Assembly (NCBI GenBank): GCA_026461385.1
Contig: JAPJNB010000024.1
Location: 1 to 34,512, forward strand
DNA length: 34,512 bases
Reading direction: 5' to 3'
Source: Akkermansiaceae bacterium
GTDB taxonomy: Bacteria; Verrucomicrobiota; Verrucomicrobiia; Verrucomicrobiales; Akkermansiaceae
Shown here one piece after another: positions 26,174 to 34,230 of the stretch. The notes under the pieces were generated by a model. The model was not told where the DNA came from and did no database searches. It worked only from the letters and a program-made list of their open reading frames with translations. The position numbers and the translations under genes are program-made. Each line of letters opens with the position of its first letter. Position 1 is the stretch's first letter.

Positions 26174-26731
26174 ATGAGCGCTCCGATCGGATTTAAAGAG
26201 TGGCAAGTGGTTTGCGATGCGCTTGCGTCGGGTAGGCAAGCGATTCTTCTCCGCAAGGGTGGAATCCACGAGGGGCGGCAGGGATTTTCCTTCGCGCACG
26301 AATCGTTTTTTCTATTTCCCACACGGTTTCATGCCATTGCCGATCATGTGCGCGAGGGCGAGGTGAAGGTGATGCCCGAGTGGCAACCTGGCGATCGCAT
26401 CTGCATCACGCATCAGGTTCAAGCGCGGTGGGCGGTGACCTTGACGGATTGGCGAAAAGTTGCGGCCTTGGAGCCTCACCACGTGTATTCCGAGCAAACG
26501 GTGAGAGATCGCTTTGATTGGGAAGGCAAGGGCATGGCGGCCGGGAGCATCCATGTTGCATTGGTTGAGGTCCGCGAGCTTGCGGAGCCTTGGGAGTTTC
26601 CCTACGAGGCGAAGTACGGTGGTTGCCGTAGTTGGGTCAATCTTCCCCAAGCGCCGGAGGACTGGGAGAGTGTCGTGCGTCCGGTGTTAGAGCGGGGTGT
26701 GTTGGATGCACTGGACGCACTCCTCGGGTGA
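26174..26731 (+). CDS. DUF1802 family protein
   Basis: 185 aa from ATG 26174 (MSAPIGFKEW); an alternative in-frame ATG at 26141 would overlap the zinc-ribbon gene. The FKEWQVVCDALASGRQAILLR start with KGGIHEG, FLLFPT-like (here FFLFPTRFH) and the YEAKYGGCRSWVNLP stretch are what I recall for DUF1802, a family of unknown function. No signal peptide. Two neighbouring small genes of unknown role (zinc ribbon, this one) appear to form a unit. It ends 15 bp before the convergent dnaE. Confidence 0.8.
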   Translation: MSAPIGFKEWQVVCDALASGRQAILLRKGGIHEGRQGFSFAHESFFLFPTRFHAIADHVREGEVKVMPEWQPGDRICITHQVQARWAVTLTDWRKVAALEPHHVYSEQTVRDRFDWEGKGMAAGSIHVALVEVRELAEPWEFPYEAKYGGCRSWVNLPQAPEDWESVVRPVLERGVLDALDALLG

Positions 26732-26746
26732 GCGGTTCGGTTGGCT

Positions 26747-29700
26747 TCACTCCTCAATCCAGCGACCAAGTGCTTCTTCGAGGTCATCGCTGCGTCGTAC
26801 CTGAAAGTTTTCGCCTGCAGCGACCGTGATTCTGCGGCCGGCGCTGTTCTGGAAATGGAGGAGAACCGGGGTGGGGCCGGGATGTTGGGTGAGCGCGAGT
26901 TTGATTTCCAGAAGATCGCGATCGCTGTGGCGGGTGGTCCAAAGCGTGAGTTCGAGTGGGCCGTTTTGATTCGCGGCGGTCCGCTTGGGTTTGAGCTCGG
27001 CGAGCTCGTAGCCGGTGATGCGTCTGCCGCCCGTGCGCTCGTCGACTTGGATGTTGCCCTTGAGTCGGATGATTTTGCCTGATTCTAACAAACCGGCATC
27101 GCGAGCTGGAACAAAGGTCTCACCCCAGAGCATGATTTCGCTGCTGCCGGTGAAATCCTCAAGCACCAGCACGCCGAATGGCTTGCCTGTCTTGGTGGTT
27201 TTTGCATCGAGCGAACGGACCATGCCAGCGAAGGGAAATCGTTCGCGGGGATTGGATAGATCGAGATCGTCCATCAGCCCGAGCCTGCGATACTTGTTCG
27301 AATCGATCACCTTGCGGAATTTGTCGAGTGGGTGACCGGTGACATAGAACCCTAACAGTTCTTTTTCATGGGTGAGGCGTTCATCTTTACTCCACTCTTC
27401 GATGGTGGGTCCTGAGGAGCGCTTGGATTTGGACTTGGCTGCGGGCGAGGCGAAGTCCATCGAATCAAACATCGAAACTTGGCCTGAGGCGCGGTCGCGT
27501 TGCGCGGAGGATGCCGAGGCCACAACTTGTTCGAGCCGTGCGAACATACCGGCGCGGGTATCGGTGGTCCAATCGAGTGCGCCCGCTTTTACGAGATTTT
27601 CGAGGATGCGTTTGTTGACCACCTTCGAATCGAGCCGTGAGGCAAAATCATCGAGCGAGCTGAATGAGCCGTTTTTCTCGCGTTCCTCGATGGCGATGGC
27701 CATCGCGCCCTCGCCGCAGTTTTTGATGGCGGCAAGACCGTAGCGAACGCCCTTGGCACCGTTCGGGGTGATTTCGGGTGAAAACCTGAGATGAGAGGCA
27801 TTGAGATTGGGCGGGAGAATTTCCAGCCCCATCCGGTGGCACTCCGAGACAAAGACGCCGATCTTGTCGGTGTTGTGAATTTCGTTAGAAAGCAGTGCGG
27901 CCATGAACTCGACCGGGTGGTTTGCCTTGAGGTAGGCAGTCCAGTACGAGATGTGGCCGTAGCAGGCGGAGTGGGACTTGTTGAAGCCGTAGCCGGCGAA
28001 CATTGCGATCTTATCGAAGATTTGGTCCGCAAGCTTCTTGCCGATATTGTTAGTTTTTTCTGCGCCTTCGACGAATTTCGCCCGCTGCTTCTCCATCTCC
28101 ACCGGATCCTTCTTGCCCATCGCCCGACGCAGGAGGTCGGCGCCACCGAGTGAATAGCCCGCGAGGACTTTCGCGGCATTCTGAACCTGCTCCTGATAGA
28201 TCATCACGCCGAACGTGTCGCCGCAGACTTGTTCTAGCAGCGGGTGTTCGTACATCGCCCGCGTGCGGCCTTTTTTCACATCGAGCATTTGGTCGATGAA
28301 TTGCATCGCGCCGGGGCGGTAGACGGCGAGAAGGTCGATGATGTCGTCGATTTTCTCGATGGCATATTTGCGGCACGTTTCTACCATGCCGCCCGATTCT
28401 AACTGGAACACGCCCATGGTTTCACCGCGGTTGAGCAGTTCAAAGGTTTTCCAGTCCTCGAGAGAGACCGACTCGATCGAAAATTCCGGCGTGTGTTTGC
28501 GGATGTTTTGGACCGCTTCATGAATTACGGTGAGGTTCTTCAGTCCGAGGAAATCCATCTTGAGGAGGCCGACGTCGGTGATGGCCTTCATGTCGTATTG
28601 GGTGACGACTTCTCCTTCATTTCCACGGGTGAGTGGGACGTGCTCGTCGAGCGGGCGGTCTCCAATCACGACGCCGGCTGCGTGAACCCCGACGTTTCGG
28701 GCGAGTCCTTCAAGCTTGGTCGCGTAGCTCCAAAGTTGTTGGTAGGTGCTGCTGCTCTCGATGAGTTCCTTCAGTTCGGGCTTGGCGTCGTACTCGGCTT
28801 GGAGTTTTGTGTCCGGTTTCGCCTCGATCATTTTCGCGATGCGATCGCCCTCGCCGTAAGAAATCCCCATCACGCGGCAGACGTCTCGCAGGACGCTTTT
28901 TGCGCCGAGTTTGCCGTAGGTGATGATGTGGGAAACGCTGCGCTCGCCGTATTTTTTGCGGACGTAGGCGATCACTTCCGTGCGGCGGCTTTGGCAGAAG
29001 TCGATGTCGACGTCGGGTGGGCTCACGCGTTCCGGGTTGAGGAATCGTTCGAACAACAGGCCGAAACGCATTGGGCAGATGTCGGTGATGCCCATGGCGT
29101 ATGAGGCGAGCGAGCCGGCAGCAGAGCCCCGACCCGGGCCGACAGGGATGTCATGATCACGTGCCCACTGGATGAAGTCGGCGGTGATGAGGAAGTAGGA
29201 GGCGAAGCCGAGTTGGTTGATGGTATCGACCTCGTATTTCAGGCGGTCGGCAATTGCTGGGGATGCGGCGTGTTCGGCACCGTAGCGCTTCACGAGGCCG
29301 TCGCGGCAGACCTTCATGAGGTATTCCTCGCGTGGGCTGCCATCGGGTGTGCCGAATTGCGGGTACTTCTCGGAGCTCGTCGAGTCGAGCGTGATCGTGA
29401 CGTTGCAGCGCTCGGCGATTTCGAGGGTGGCATCACAAGCGCCGGGCACATCGGCGAAGATCTCGCGCATTTGTTCTGCCGTCTTGAAGTAGACTTCTGG
29501 CGAGTAATGCATCCGGTTTTCGTCGATCACGAGGTGACCGGTGCCGATGCAGATCATCACGTCGTGGGCCTCGTGGTCAAATTTGTTGAGGAAATGGACA
29601 TCATTCGCGGCGACCACCTTCAAGCCGAGTTCGTTGGCAAATTTGAGGAGCGAGGGGGTGACAAGGCGCTGGGGTTCGAGGCCGTGGTTGTGGATCTCCA

Positions 29701-30226
29701 CGTAGGTGTTGTCCTTGCCATAGATGTCGACGATTTCGATGAGTGTTTCGCGGGCCTTCTCTTCGTCGCCGGCGCGGAGCCATTCGTTGACGGGCCCCGA
29801 GATACATCCGGTTAGACAGATGAGACCTTTGGAAAACTCTCGGAGTGTCTCGCGGTCGACGCGGGGTTTGCCGTAGTAAAGCCCTTCGAGATTGCCTTTG
29901 GAAACCAGCTTGCTGAGGTTATTCCAGCCCTCGTTGGTTTCTGCGAGGAGCGTCATGTGGGTCGCGCGCTTGCGGCCTACGACCTCGCGTTTGTCCTCCA
30001 TCGAGCCTGGGGCGAGGTAAATTTCGCATCCGAGGATCGGTTTGACGCCGACTTTGTGGCAGTCCTGATAGAATTTGATGGCCCCGTAGAGATTTCCGTG
30101 GTCGGTCATGGCCACGGCGGGCATGTCGAGTTCCTTGGCGCGTTTGGCAAGATCCTTGGTGCGGATCATCCCGTCGAGTAGCGAAAACTCGGTGTGAAGA
30201 TGAAGGTGGACGAAGGAGTCAGACAT
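26747..30226 (-). CDS. dnaE: DNA polymerase III alpha subunit (replicative)
   Basis: 1159 aa from ATG 30226 (MSDSFVHLHLHTEF), essentially the length of the E. coli protein. The N-terminal PHP domain has H7-L-H9 and DHGN. The catalytic palm shows GPGRGSAAGSLASYAMGITD and the active-site aspartates D405, D407 and D409 in PDVDIDF, then YGKLGAKSVLRDV. Further on are MDFLGLKNLT, QLESGGM, the YRPGAMQFIDQ finger region, GYGFNKSHSACYG, a helix-hairpin-helix region and a C-terminal OB domain (FPFAGMVRSLDAKTTKTGKP). This is the DnaE1 type. It is 78 bp downstream of ychF, so likely co-transcribed with it. Confidence 0.97.
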   Translation of the reverse strand: MSDSFVHLHLHTEFSLLDGMIRTKDLAKRAKELDMPAVAMTDHGNLYGAIKFYQDCHKVGVKPILGCEIYLAPGSMEDKREVVGRKRATHMTLLAETNEGWNNLSKLVSKGNLEGLYYGKPRVDRETLREFSKGLICLTGCISGPVNEWLRAGDEEKARETLIEIVDIYGKDNTYVEIHNHGLEPQRLVTPSLLKFANELGLKVVAANDVHFLNKFDHEAHDVMICIGTGHLVIDENRMHYSPEVYFKTAEQMREIFADVPGACDATLEIAERCNVTITLDSTSSEKYPQFGTPDGSPREEYLMKVCRDGLVKRYGAEHAASPAIADRLKYEVDTINQLGFASYFLITADFIQWARDHDIPVGPGRGSAAGSLASYAMGITDICPMRFGLLFERFLNPERVSPPDVDIDFCQSRRTEVIAYVRKKYGERSVSHIITYGKLGAKSVLRDVCRVMGISYGEGDRIAKMIEAKPDTKLQAEYDAKPELKELIESSSTYQQLWSYATKLEGLARNVGVHAAGVVIGDRPLDEHVPLTRGNEGEVVTQYDMKAITDVGLLKMDFLGLKNLTVIHEAVQNIRKHTPEFSIESVSLEDWKTFELLNRGETMGVFQLESGGMVETCRKYAIEKIDDIIDLLAVYRPGAMQFIDQMLDVKKGRTRAMYEHPLLEQVCGDTFGVMIYQEQVQNAAKVLAGYSLGGADLLRRAMGKKDPVEMEKQRAKFVEGAEKTNNIGKKLADQIFDKIAMFAGYGFNKSHSACYGHISYWTAYLKANHPVEFMAALLSNEIHNTDKIGVFVSECHRMGLEILPPNLNASHLRFSPEITPNGAKGVRYGLAAIKNCGEGAMAIAIEEREKNGSFSSLDDFASRLDSKVVNKRILENLVKAGALDWTTDTRAGMFARLEQVVASASSAQRDRASGQVSMFDSMDFASPAAKSKSKRSSGPTIEEWSKDERLTHEKELLGFYVTGHPLDKFRKVIDSNKYRRLGLMDDLDLSNPRERFPFAGMVRSLDAKTTKTGKPFGVLVLEDFTGSSEIMLWGETFVPARDAGLLESGKIIRLKGNIQVDERTGGRRITGYELAELKPKRTAANQNGPLELTLWTTRHSDRDLLEIKLALTQHPGPTPVLLHFQNSAGRRITVAAGENFQVRRSDDLEEALGRWIEE

Positions 30227-30304
30227 CGGGCGGATCAAGGATTGGGAACCCATCCGGCGGAGTGCAAGCCGGGTGATTTTTCGCTGAGTGGTGGGTCTTT
30301 CGCG

Positions 30305-31420
30305 TCACACGTTGAACCGGAATTCCACGACGTCGCCGTCTTTGACGACATACTCCTTGCCCTCGATGCGGACCTTGCCGGCGACCTTGGCGGTAGCTTT
30401 ATTTCCTGCGGCGACGAGGTCGTCGTAGTGGACGACTTCTGCGGCGATGAAGCCACGCTCGAAATCCGAGTGAATCACGCCGGCGGCGGCGGGGGCCTTG
30501 TCACCGGCAATGATCGTCCAGGCACGGGTCTCTTGGACTCCGGTGGTGAGGTAGGTGCGGAGGCCTAACAAGTGATAGACCGCACGGATGAGACTTGAGA
30601 CTCCGGAGTCGGTGACGCCCATGTCGGCGAGGAATTCGTCGGCCTCTTCGGGCGGCATTTCGCTGAGTTCCTCCTCGATGCGCGCGGAGATCACGACGGC
30701 CTCAGACCCGCTGTGTTCGGCGGCAAATTTCCGGACGCGGGCGACTTGGGCGTTCGAGTCTGGGTTTTCGATGGCGGCCGCCAATTCGTCCTCGGCGACA
30801 TTGCAGGCGTAGATGGTTTTCTTCGACGAAAGCAGGAAAAACTCGCGGACGATTGCTTGGTCGTCATCGCTGAAATCGAGGGTCAGTGCGGGGTTGCCTT
30901 GGTCGAGGTGAGGAAGGATGATGTCGATTAGTTCGACTTCCTTTTTGGCTTCCTTGTCGCCGCCTTTGGCCTTTTTTTCGCGGGATTGGCGGCGTTTTTC
31001 CAGCGACGCCATGTCGGCGAGGATCAACTCCGAGTTGATGATTTCGATGTCACGGATCGGATCGACCGTGCCGAGTTCGTGGATGATGTCGTCGTTTTCA
31101 AAGCAGCGGACGACTTGCACGATGGCGTCGGTTTCGCGGATGTTGGCAAGAAACTGGTTGCCGAGGCCGGCGCCTTCGGATGCGCCTTTGACCAAGCCAG
31201 CGATGTCGACAAACTCGATTGCGGTGGGGACCAATTTCTGTGATCCCGAGATTTTCGAAAGCACGGCGAGACGTGGGTCTGGCACGCTGACGATACCGAC
31301 GTTTGGGTCGATCGTGCAAAATGGATAATTGGCAGCCTCCGCCTTGCGGGTGCGGGTCACCGCGTTGAAGAGTGTCGATTTTCCGACGTTGGGTAGTCCT
31401 ACGATTCCAGCCTTGAGCAT
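30305..31420 (-). CDS. ychF: YchF/Obg-like ATPase (OLA1 family)
   Basis: 371 aa, normal length. The G1 motif GLPNVGKST starts at residue ~8, followed by NYPFCTIDPNVGIVSVPD, the G3 region FVDIAGLVKGASEGAGLGNQFL, a coiled-coil segment (ASLEKRRQSREKKAKGG) and a C-terminal TGS domain with IHSDFERGFIAAEVV and the end GDVVEFRFNV. YchF hydrolyses ATP rather than GTP, binds ribosomes and is tied to stress and translation quality control. It is first in the ychF-dnaE unit and divergent from the S11 peptidase homologue. Confidence 0.97.
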   Translation of the reverse strand: MLKAGIVGLPNVGKSTLFNAVTRTRKAEAANYPFCTIDPNVGIVSVPDPRLAVLSKISGSQKLVPTAIEFVDIAGLVKGASEGAGLGNQFLANIRETDAIVQVVRCFENDDIIHELGTVDPIRDIEIINSELILADMASLEKRRQSREKKAKGGDKEAKKEVELIDIILPHLDQGNPALTLDFSDDDQAIVREFFLLSSKKTIYACNVAEDELAAAIENPDSNAQVARVRKFAAEHSGSEAVVISARIEEELSEMPPEEADEFLADMGVTDSGVSSLIRAVYHLLGLRTYLTTGVQETRAWTIIAGDKAPAAAGVIHSDFERGFIAAEVVHYDDLVAAGNKATAKVAGKVRIEGKEYVVKDGDVVEFRFNV

Positions 31421-31540
31421 TGCGGTGGAAGCGTGGGGGAGAGGCGGGTCCTAGGACGAGGAAAAAGTTTCAGATCCGTTCGCTTCGAGCATTTTCTGGG
31501 TGGTTTGCGTTGCGATTGGTGTGACTTGTCCTGTTTGGGA

Positions 31541-31568
31541 TTGAGTTGTGAAGTCAGCGGGGTAATCT
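31541..31568 (+). promoter_or_regulatory. Candidate promoter for the S11 peptidase-like gene
   Basis: TTGAGT (31541-31546) and TAATCT (31563-31568) are 16 bp apart. The -10 element ends 16 bp before the ATG, giving a very short leader. The match is fair only and other start points in 31421-31584 are possible. Confidence 0.4.
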
Positions 31569-31584
31569 GCGGGCGCTGCTAGTC

Positions 31585-32550
31585 ATGAAGAACTATAAGA
31601 TACTCAAAGTACTTTCGCTCATTGCCATTTTGCTGTCGCCTCCCTTGTTTGCGCAGGCTCCGGAGAGCGTGATGGTGGTTGAGGCCTATTCTGGAAAAAT
31701 TCTCCTTGCGAGCAACGCGACGGTGAAGCGGCCTGTGGCGAGTCTCAGCATCATCGGCACTGCGGCTGTTGCGGTGGACTGGGCGACCGCGACCGGCGCT
31801 GACATTGCGACGACCAAGATCACGGTTCCACAGACGGTCACGCTGATTGGTGGGCCAAATCCCATGAACTTGCAGCCTGGGGATCAGCTGACCCTGCGCG
31901 ATGCGCTGTACTCCGCTTTGTTGGGATCCGACAACCTCGCCGCTTTCAGCATTGCGGATCATGTGGGGAGAGAAATTCTCAGCCGCCGTGGGAAAAGTGG
32001 TGACTCGATCGCGACGTTTGTCGGGGAAATGAATCAGCTCGCCAAGGCGCTGGCGATGACCCAGACGCGATTTGGTTTTCCCCATGGGCTGGATCGTCCG
32101 GGATCGCGGGCATTTTCAACGGCGGCGGACATGGTTCGGCTTTCGGCCTACGCGATGAAGCGCAATGCATTCAATTTCATCGTCCGCCAGAAAGATCGGA
32201 ACATCAGCGTGGCCACTTCTAGTGGGAAACGGAGTTTTCTAATCAAGAACTCGAACGACCTGATCGGGGAGCCGGGGATTCTCGGGGTGAAAACGGGCAC
32301 AACGCCCGCAGCCGGACCTTGTGTCTCGGTCTGCATGGATCGCGAGCCGCTTGTCCGGACCAAGGCCGACGGCACCAAAGGTGCGACGCCGCGCCGGATC
32401 CTGGTGGTGGTTCTCAACAATCCAGATCGTTTCAATCGGGCCCGTGGGCTCATTCGTGAGGGCTGGTCGATTTATGATGCGTGGCTGGGTTCGGGGGCGC
32501 AGGTGCTCAAACGAGACCAGGAAATCCTCAGCATGCCAATGCCACTTTGA
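31585..32550 (+). CDS. Peptidase S11 (D-Ala-D-Ala carboxypeptidase) homologue lacking the SxxK lysine
   Basis: 321 aa with signal peptide (LSLIAILLSPPLFAQA). The fold-specific motifs of low-molecular-weight PBPs are recognisable: MVVEAYSGKILLASNA, the second motif SDN (115-117) in LLGSDNLAA, PHGLD with STAADMVRLSAYAM, and KTG (236-238) in ILGVKTGTTPAAG. However, where the family has ASLTK this protein reads ASLSI (S53-L-S-I56), so the catalytic base lysine of SxxK is missing. The surrounding sequence is normal and in frame, so a point-change or pseudoenzyme is more likely than a frameshift. It could bind peptidoglycan without cleaving it. It is 30 bp upstream of pfkA on the same strand. Confidence 0.85.
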   Translation: MKNYKILKVLSLIAILLSPPLFAQAPESVMVVEAYSGKILLASNATVKRPVASLSIIGTAAVAVDWATATGADIATTKITVPQTVTLIGGPNPMNLQPGDQLTLRDALYSALLGSDNLAAFSIADHVGREILSRRGKSGDSIATFVGEMNQLAKALAMTQTRFGFPHGLDRPGSRAFSTAADMVRLSAYAMKRNAFNFIVRQKDRNISVATSSGKRSFLIKNSNDLIGEPGILGVKTGTTPAAGPCVSVCMDREPLVRTKADGTKGATPRRILVVVLNNPDRFNRARGLIREGWSIYDAWLGSGAQVLKRDQEILSMPMPL

Positions 32551-32580
32551 TTTGGAGACGAGGCGCATCACTTCAATTTC

Positions 32581-33654
32581 ATGAAAATCGGTATTCTTAA
32601 TAGTGGAGGTGATTGCCCTGGCCTCAACGCAGTGATCCACGGGGTCGTGGGTGCGGCGGATCGGCTGGGTTGGGAGGTCATCGGGTTCCGTGACGGCTTC
32701 GAAGGTCTCTTGCCGCCCGGGAATTTTACGGTGCTGCGGCCAAAAGATACCATCGGCATCCTGAAAATGGGTGGCACGATTTTGGGCACGACGAACAAAG
32801 GGCACTTTGCGGCAAAGGTCGGTAAGGGGGACATCGCCGAGGTGCCGAAGGAGATTGTCGCCAAGGCCAAGCAGACGATGGATGAGCTGGGCGTGGGGGC
32901 TTTAGTCATTGTGGGGGGGGATGGGTCGTTGACCACCGGGCTGCAACTTTACCGCGCTGGGTGGCCGGTCATCGGGGTGCCGAAGACCATTGACAACGAC
33001 CTCAGTGCCACGGCGTTCACGTTTGGATTTGATAGTGCGGTCTCAACGGTGGTCGATGCGCTCGACCGATTGCACACCACGGGGGAAAGTCACAAGCGGG
33101 TGATGGTGTTAGAAGTCATGGGGCGCCACGCAGGTTGGATCGCCTTGTGGGGCGGCATCGCGGGTGGTGCGAATGTGGTGCTCATTCCCGAGATGCCATT
33201 TTCAATGGAGAAGGTTCGCGACTTCATCAACCAGCGAGATGCCCAAGGATATCACAGCACCTTGGTCGTGGTTGCGGAGGGGGTTCGGATGCAGGATGGT
33301 GATTTCGTCACCTTGGATTCCAATGAGGGTGGCGAATTTCGCCTCGGTGGTATCGGCGATCGAGTGGCGGCGAAGCTTCAGGAATTGACGGGAAAAGAGA
33401 CTCGTGCGTGTACCTTAGGTCACCTTCAGCGGGGCGGAGCGCCCACTGCGTTGGATCGTATTTTGGGCATGCGTTTTGGAGTGATGGCGGTGAAACTCGC
33501 GGAAGCAGGTTCATTTGGCCGAATGGTGAGCTATCAATCGTATCACGTGGACTCCGTGCCGATCGAGGATGCGGTCAATCAATTGCGCCTCGTTGAGCCA
33601 CAAAGCGAGTTGGTGCTGGCCGCCAAGGCGATTGGAATCTGCCTTGGTGACTGA
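32581..33654 (+). CDS. pfkA: 6-phosphofructokinase, probably ATP-dependent (group III type)
   Basis: 357 aa. It phosphorylates fructose-6-phosphate at C1 in glycolysis. Visible are the N-terminal ILNSGGDCPGLNAVI, VIVGGDGSLTTG (G112-S116), GVPKTIDNDL with catalytic D138, VLEVMGRHAGWIAL and the C-terminal TLGHLQRGGAPTALDR. The donor-determining positions are G115 (equivalent to E. coli G104, ATP-type; PPi enzymes have Asp) and K135 (E. coli G124; Lys in PPi enzymes and in group III ATP enzymes). The Gly/Lys pair fits group III ATP-PFK, but PPi use should not be excluded without assay. It is likely co-transcribed with the S11 homologue, and the Lrp-type regulator follows 80 bp later. Confidence 0.94.
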   Translation: MKIGILNSGGDCPGLNAVIHGVVGAADRLGWEVIGFRDGFEGLLPPGNFTVLRPKDTIGILKMGGTILGTTNKGHFAAKVGKGDIAEVPKEIVAKAKQTMDELGVGALVIVGGDGSLTTGLQLYRAGWPVIGVPKTIDNDLSATAFTFGFDSAVSTVVDALDRLHTTGESHKRVMVLEVMGRHAGWIALWGGIAGGANVVLIPEMPFSMEKVRDFINQRDAQGYHSTLVVVAEGVRMQDGDFVTLDSNEGGEFRLGGIGDRVAAKLQELTGKETRACTLGHLQRGGAPTALDRILGMRFGVMAVKLAEAGSFGRMVSYQSYHVDSVPIEDAVNQLRLVEPQSELVLAAKAIGICLGD

Positions 33655-33734
33655 TCGAGGTGAGTTTGGGATTGAGCGCTTGCGGTGTGGAGGTAAGACT
33701 CGACTTGCAACTCGATAACTCTCAATTTCAATCC

Positions 33735-34220
33735 ATGTCGTCTGCTCCATTGCTCCAACTTCTTCGTCGTAAGGCTCGTTTCACGAACCAAGAACTCGCA
33801 GATCTGCTGAGTCTGGATCCCACCATGGTGGCAGGACTCATCGCTGGCTGGGAAGCGGATGGTACGATTTTGGGTCATCACGCGGTGATCAATCCAGAGG
33901 CGATCGGCGACACCACGGTTTCTGCATTCATCGAGGTGAAGGTCACGCCAGAGCGTGGGGGTGGATTTGATCGACTTGCCATGCGGATTGCGCGATTTGA
34001 CCAAGTCGTTTCCTGTTATCTTGCGAGCGGCGGATACGATCTGATGGTGGTCGTGGAAGGTGGCGACCTCCGCGAGGTGGCACGCTTCGTCTCGGAAAAA
34101 CTGAGTTCGTTAGATGGGGTGATTTCCACCGCCACTCATTTTCGGCTCAAGACCTACAAGGAAAATGGATTTCTGTTTGAGCGAGAAGTGAGCTCAGAGC
34201 GTTTGGCGGTTTCGCCCTAA
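33735..34220 (+). CDS. Lrp/AsnC-family transcriptional regulator
   Basis: 161 aa from ATG 33735 (MSSAPLLQLLRRKARFTNQE). The frame is open a further 25 residues upstream, but these lack similarity to the family. An N-terminal HTH (~10-60: FTNQELADLLSLDPTMVAGL, GWEADGTILGHHAVIN) precedes a RAM ligand-binding domain with VSAFIEVKVTPE, VSCYLASGGYDLMVVVEGGD and the EKLSSLDGVISTATHF stretch. The STATHF...LKTYKENG end resembles Lrp members that sense amino acids. The ligand is unknown. It is convergent with a transglutaminase-like gene (10 bp gap). Confidence 0.88.
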   Translation: MSSAPLLQLLRRKARFTNQELADLLSLDPTMVAGLIAGWEADGTILGHHAVINPEAIGDTTVSAFIEVKVTPERGGGFDRLAMRIARFDQVVSCYLASGGYDLMVVVEGGDLREVARFVSEKLSSLDGVISTATHFRLKTYKENGFLFEREVSSERLAVSP

Positions 34221-34230
34221 CTTGTTGCGC

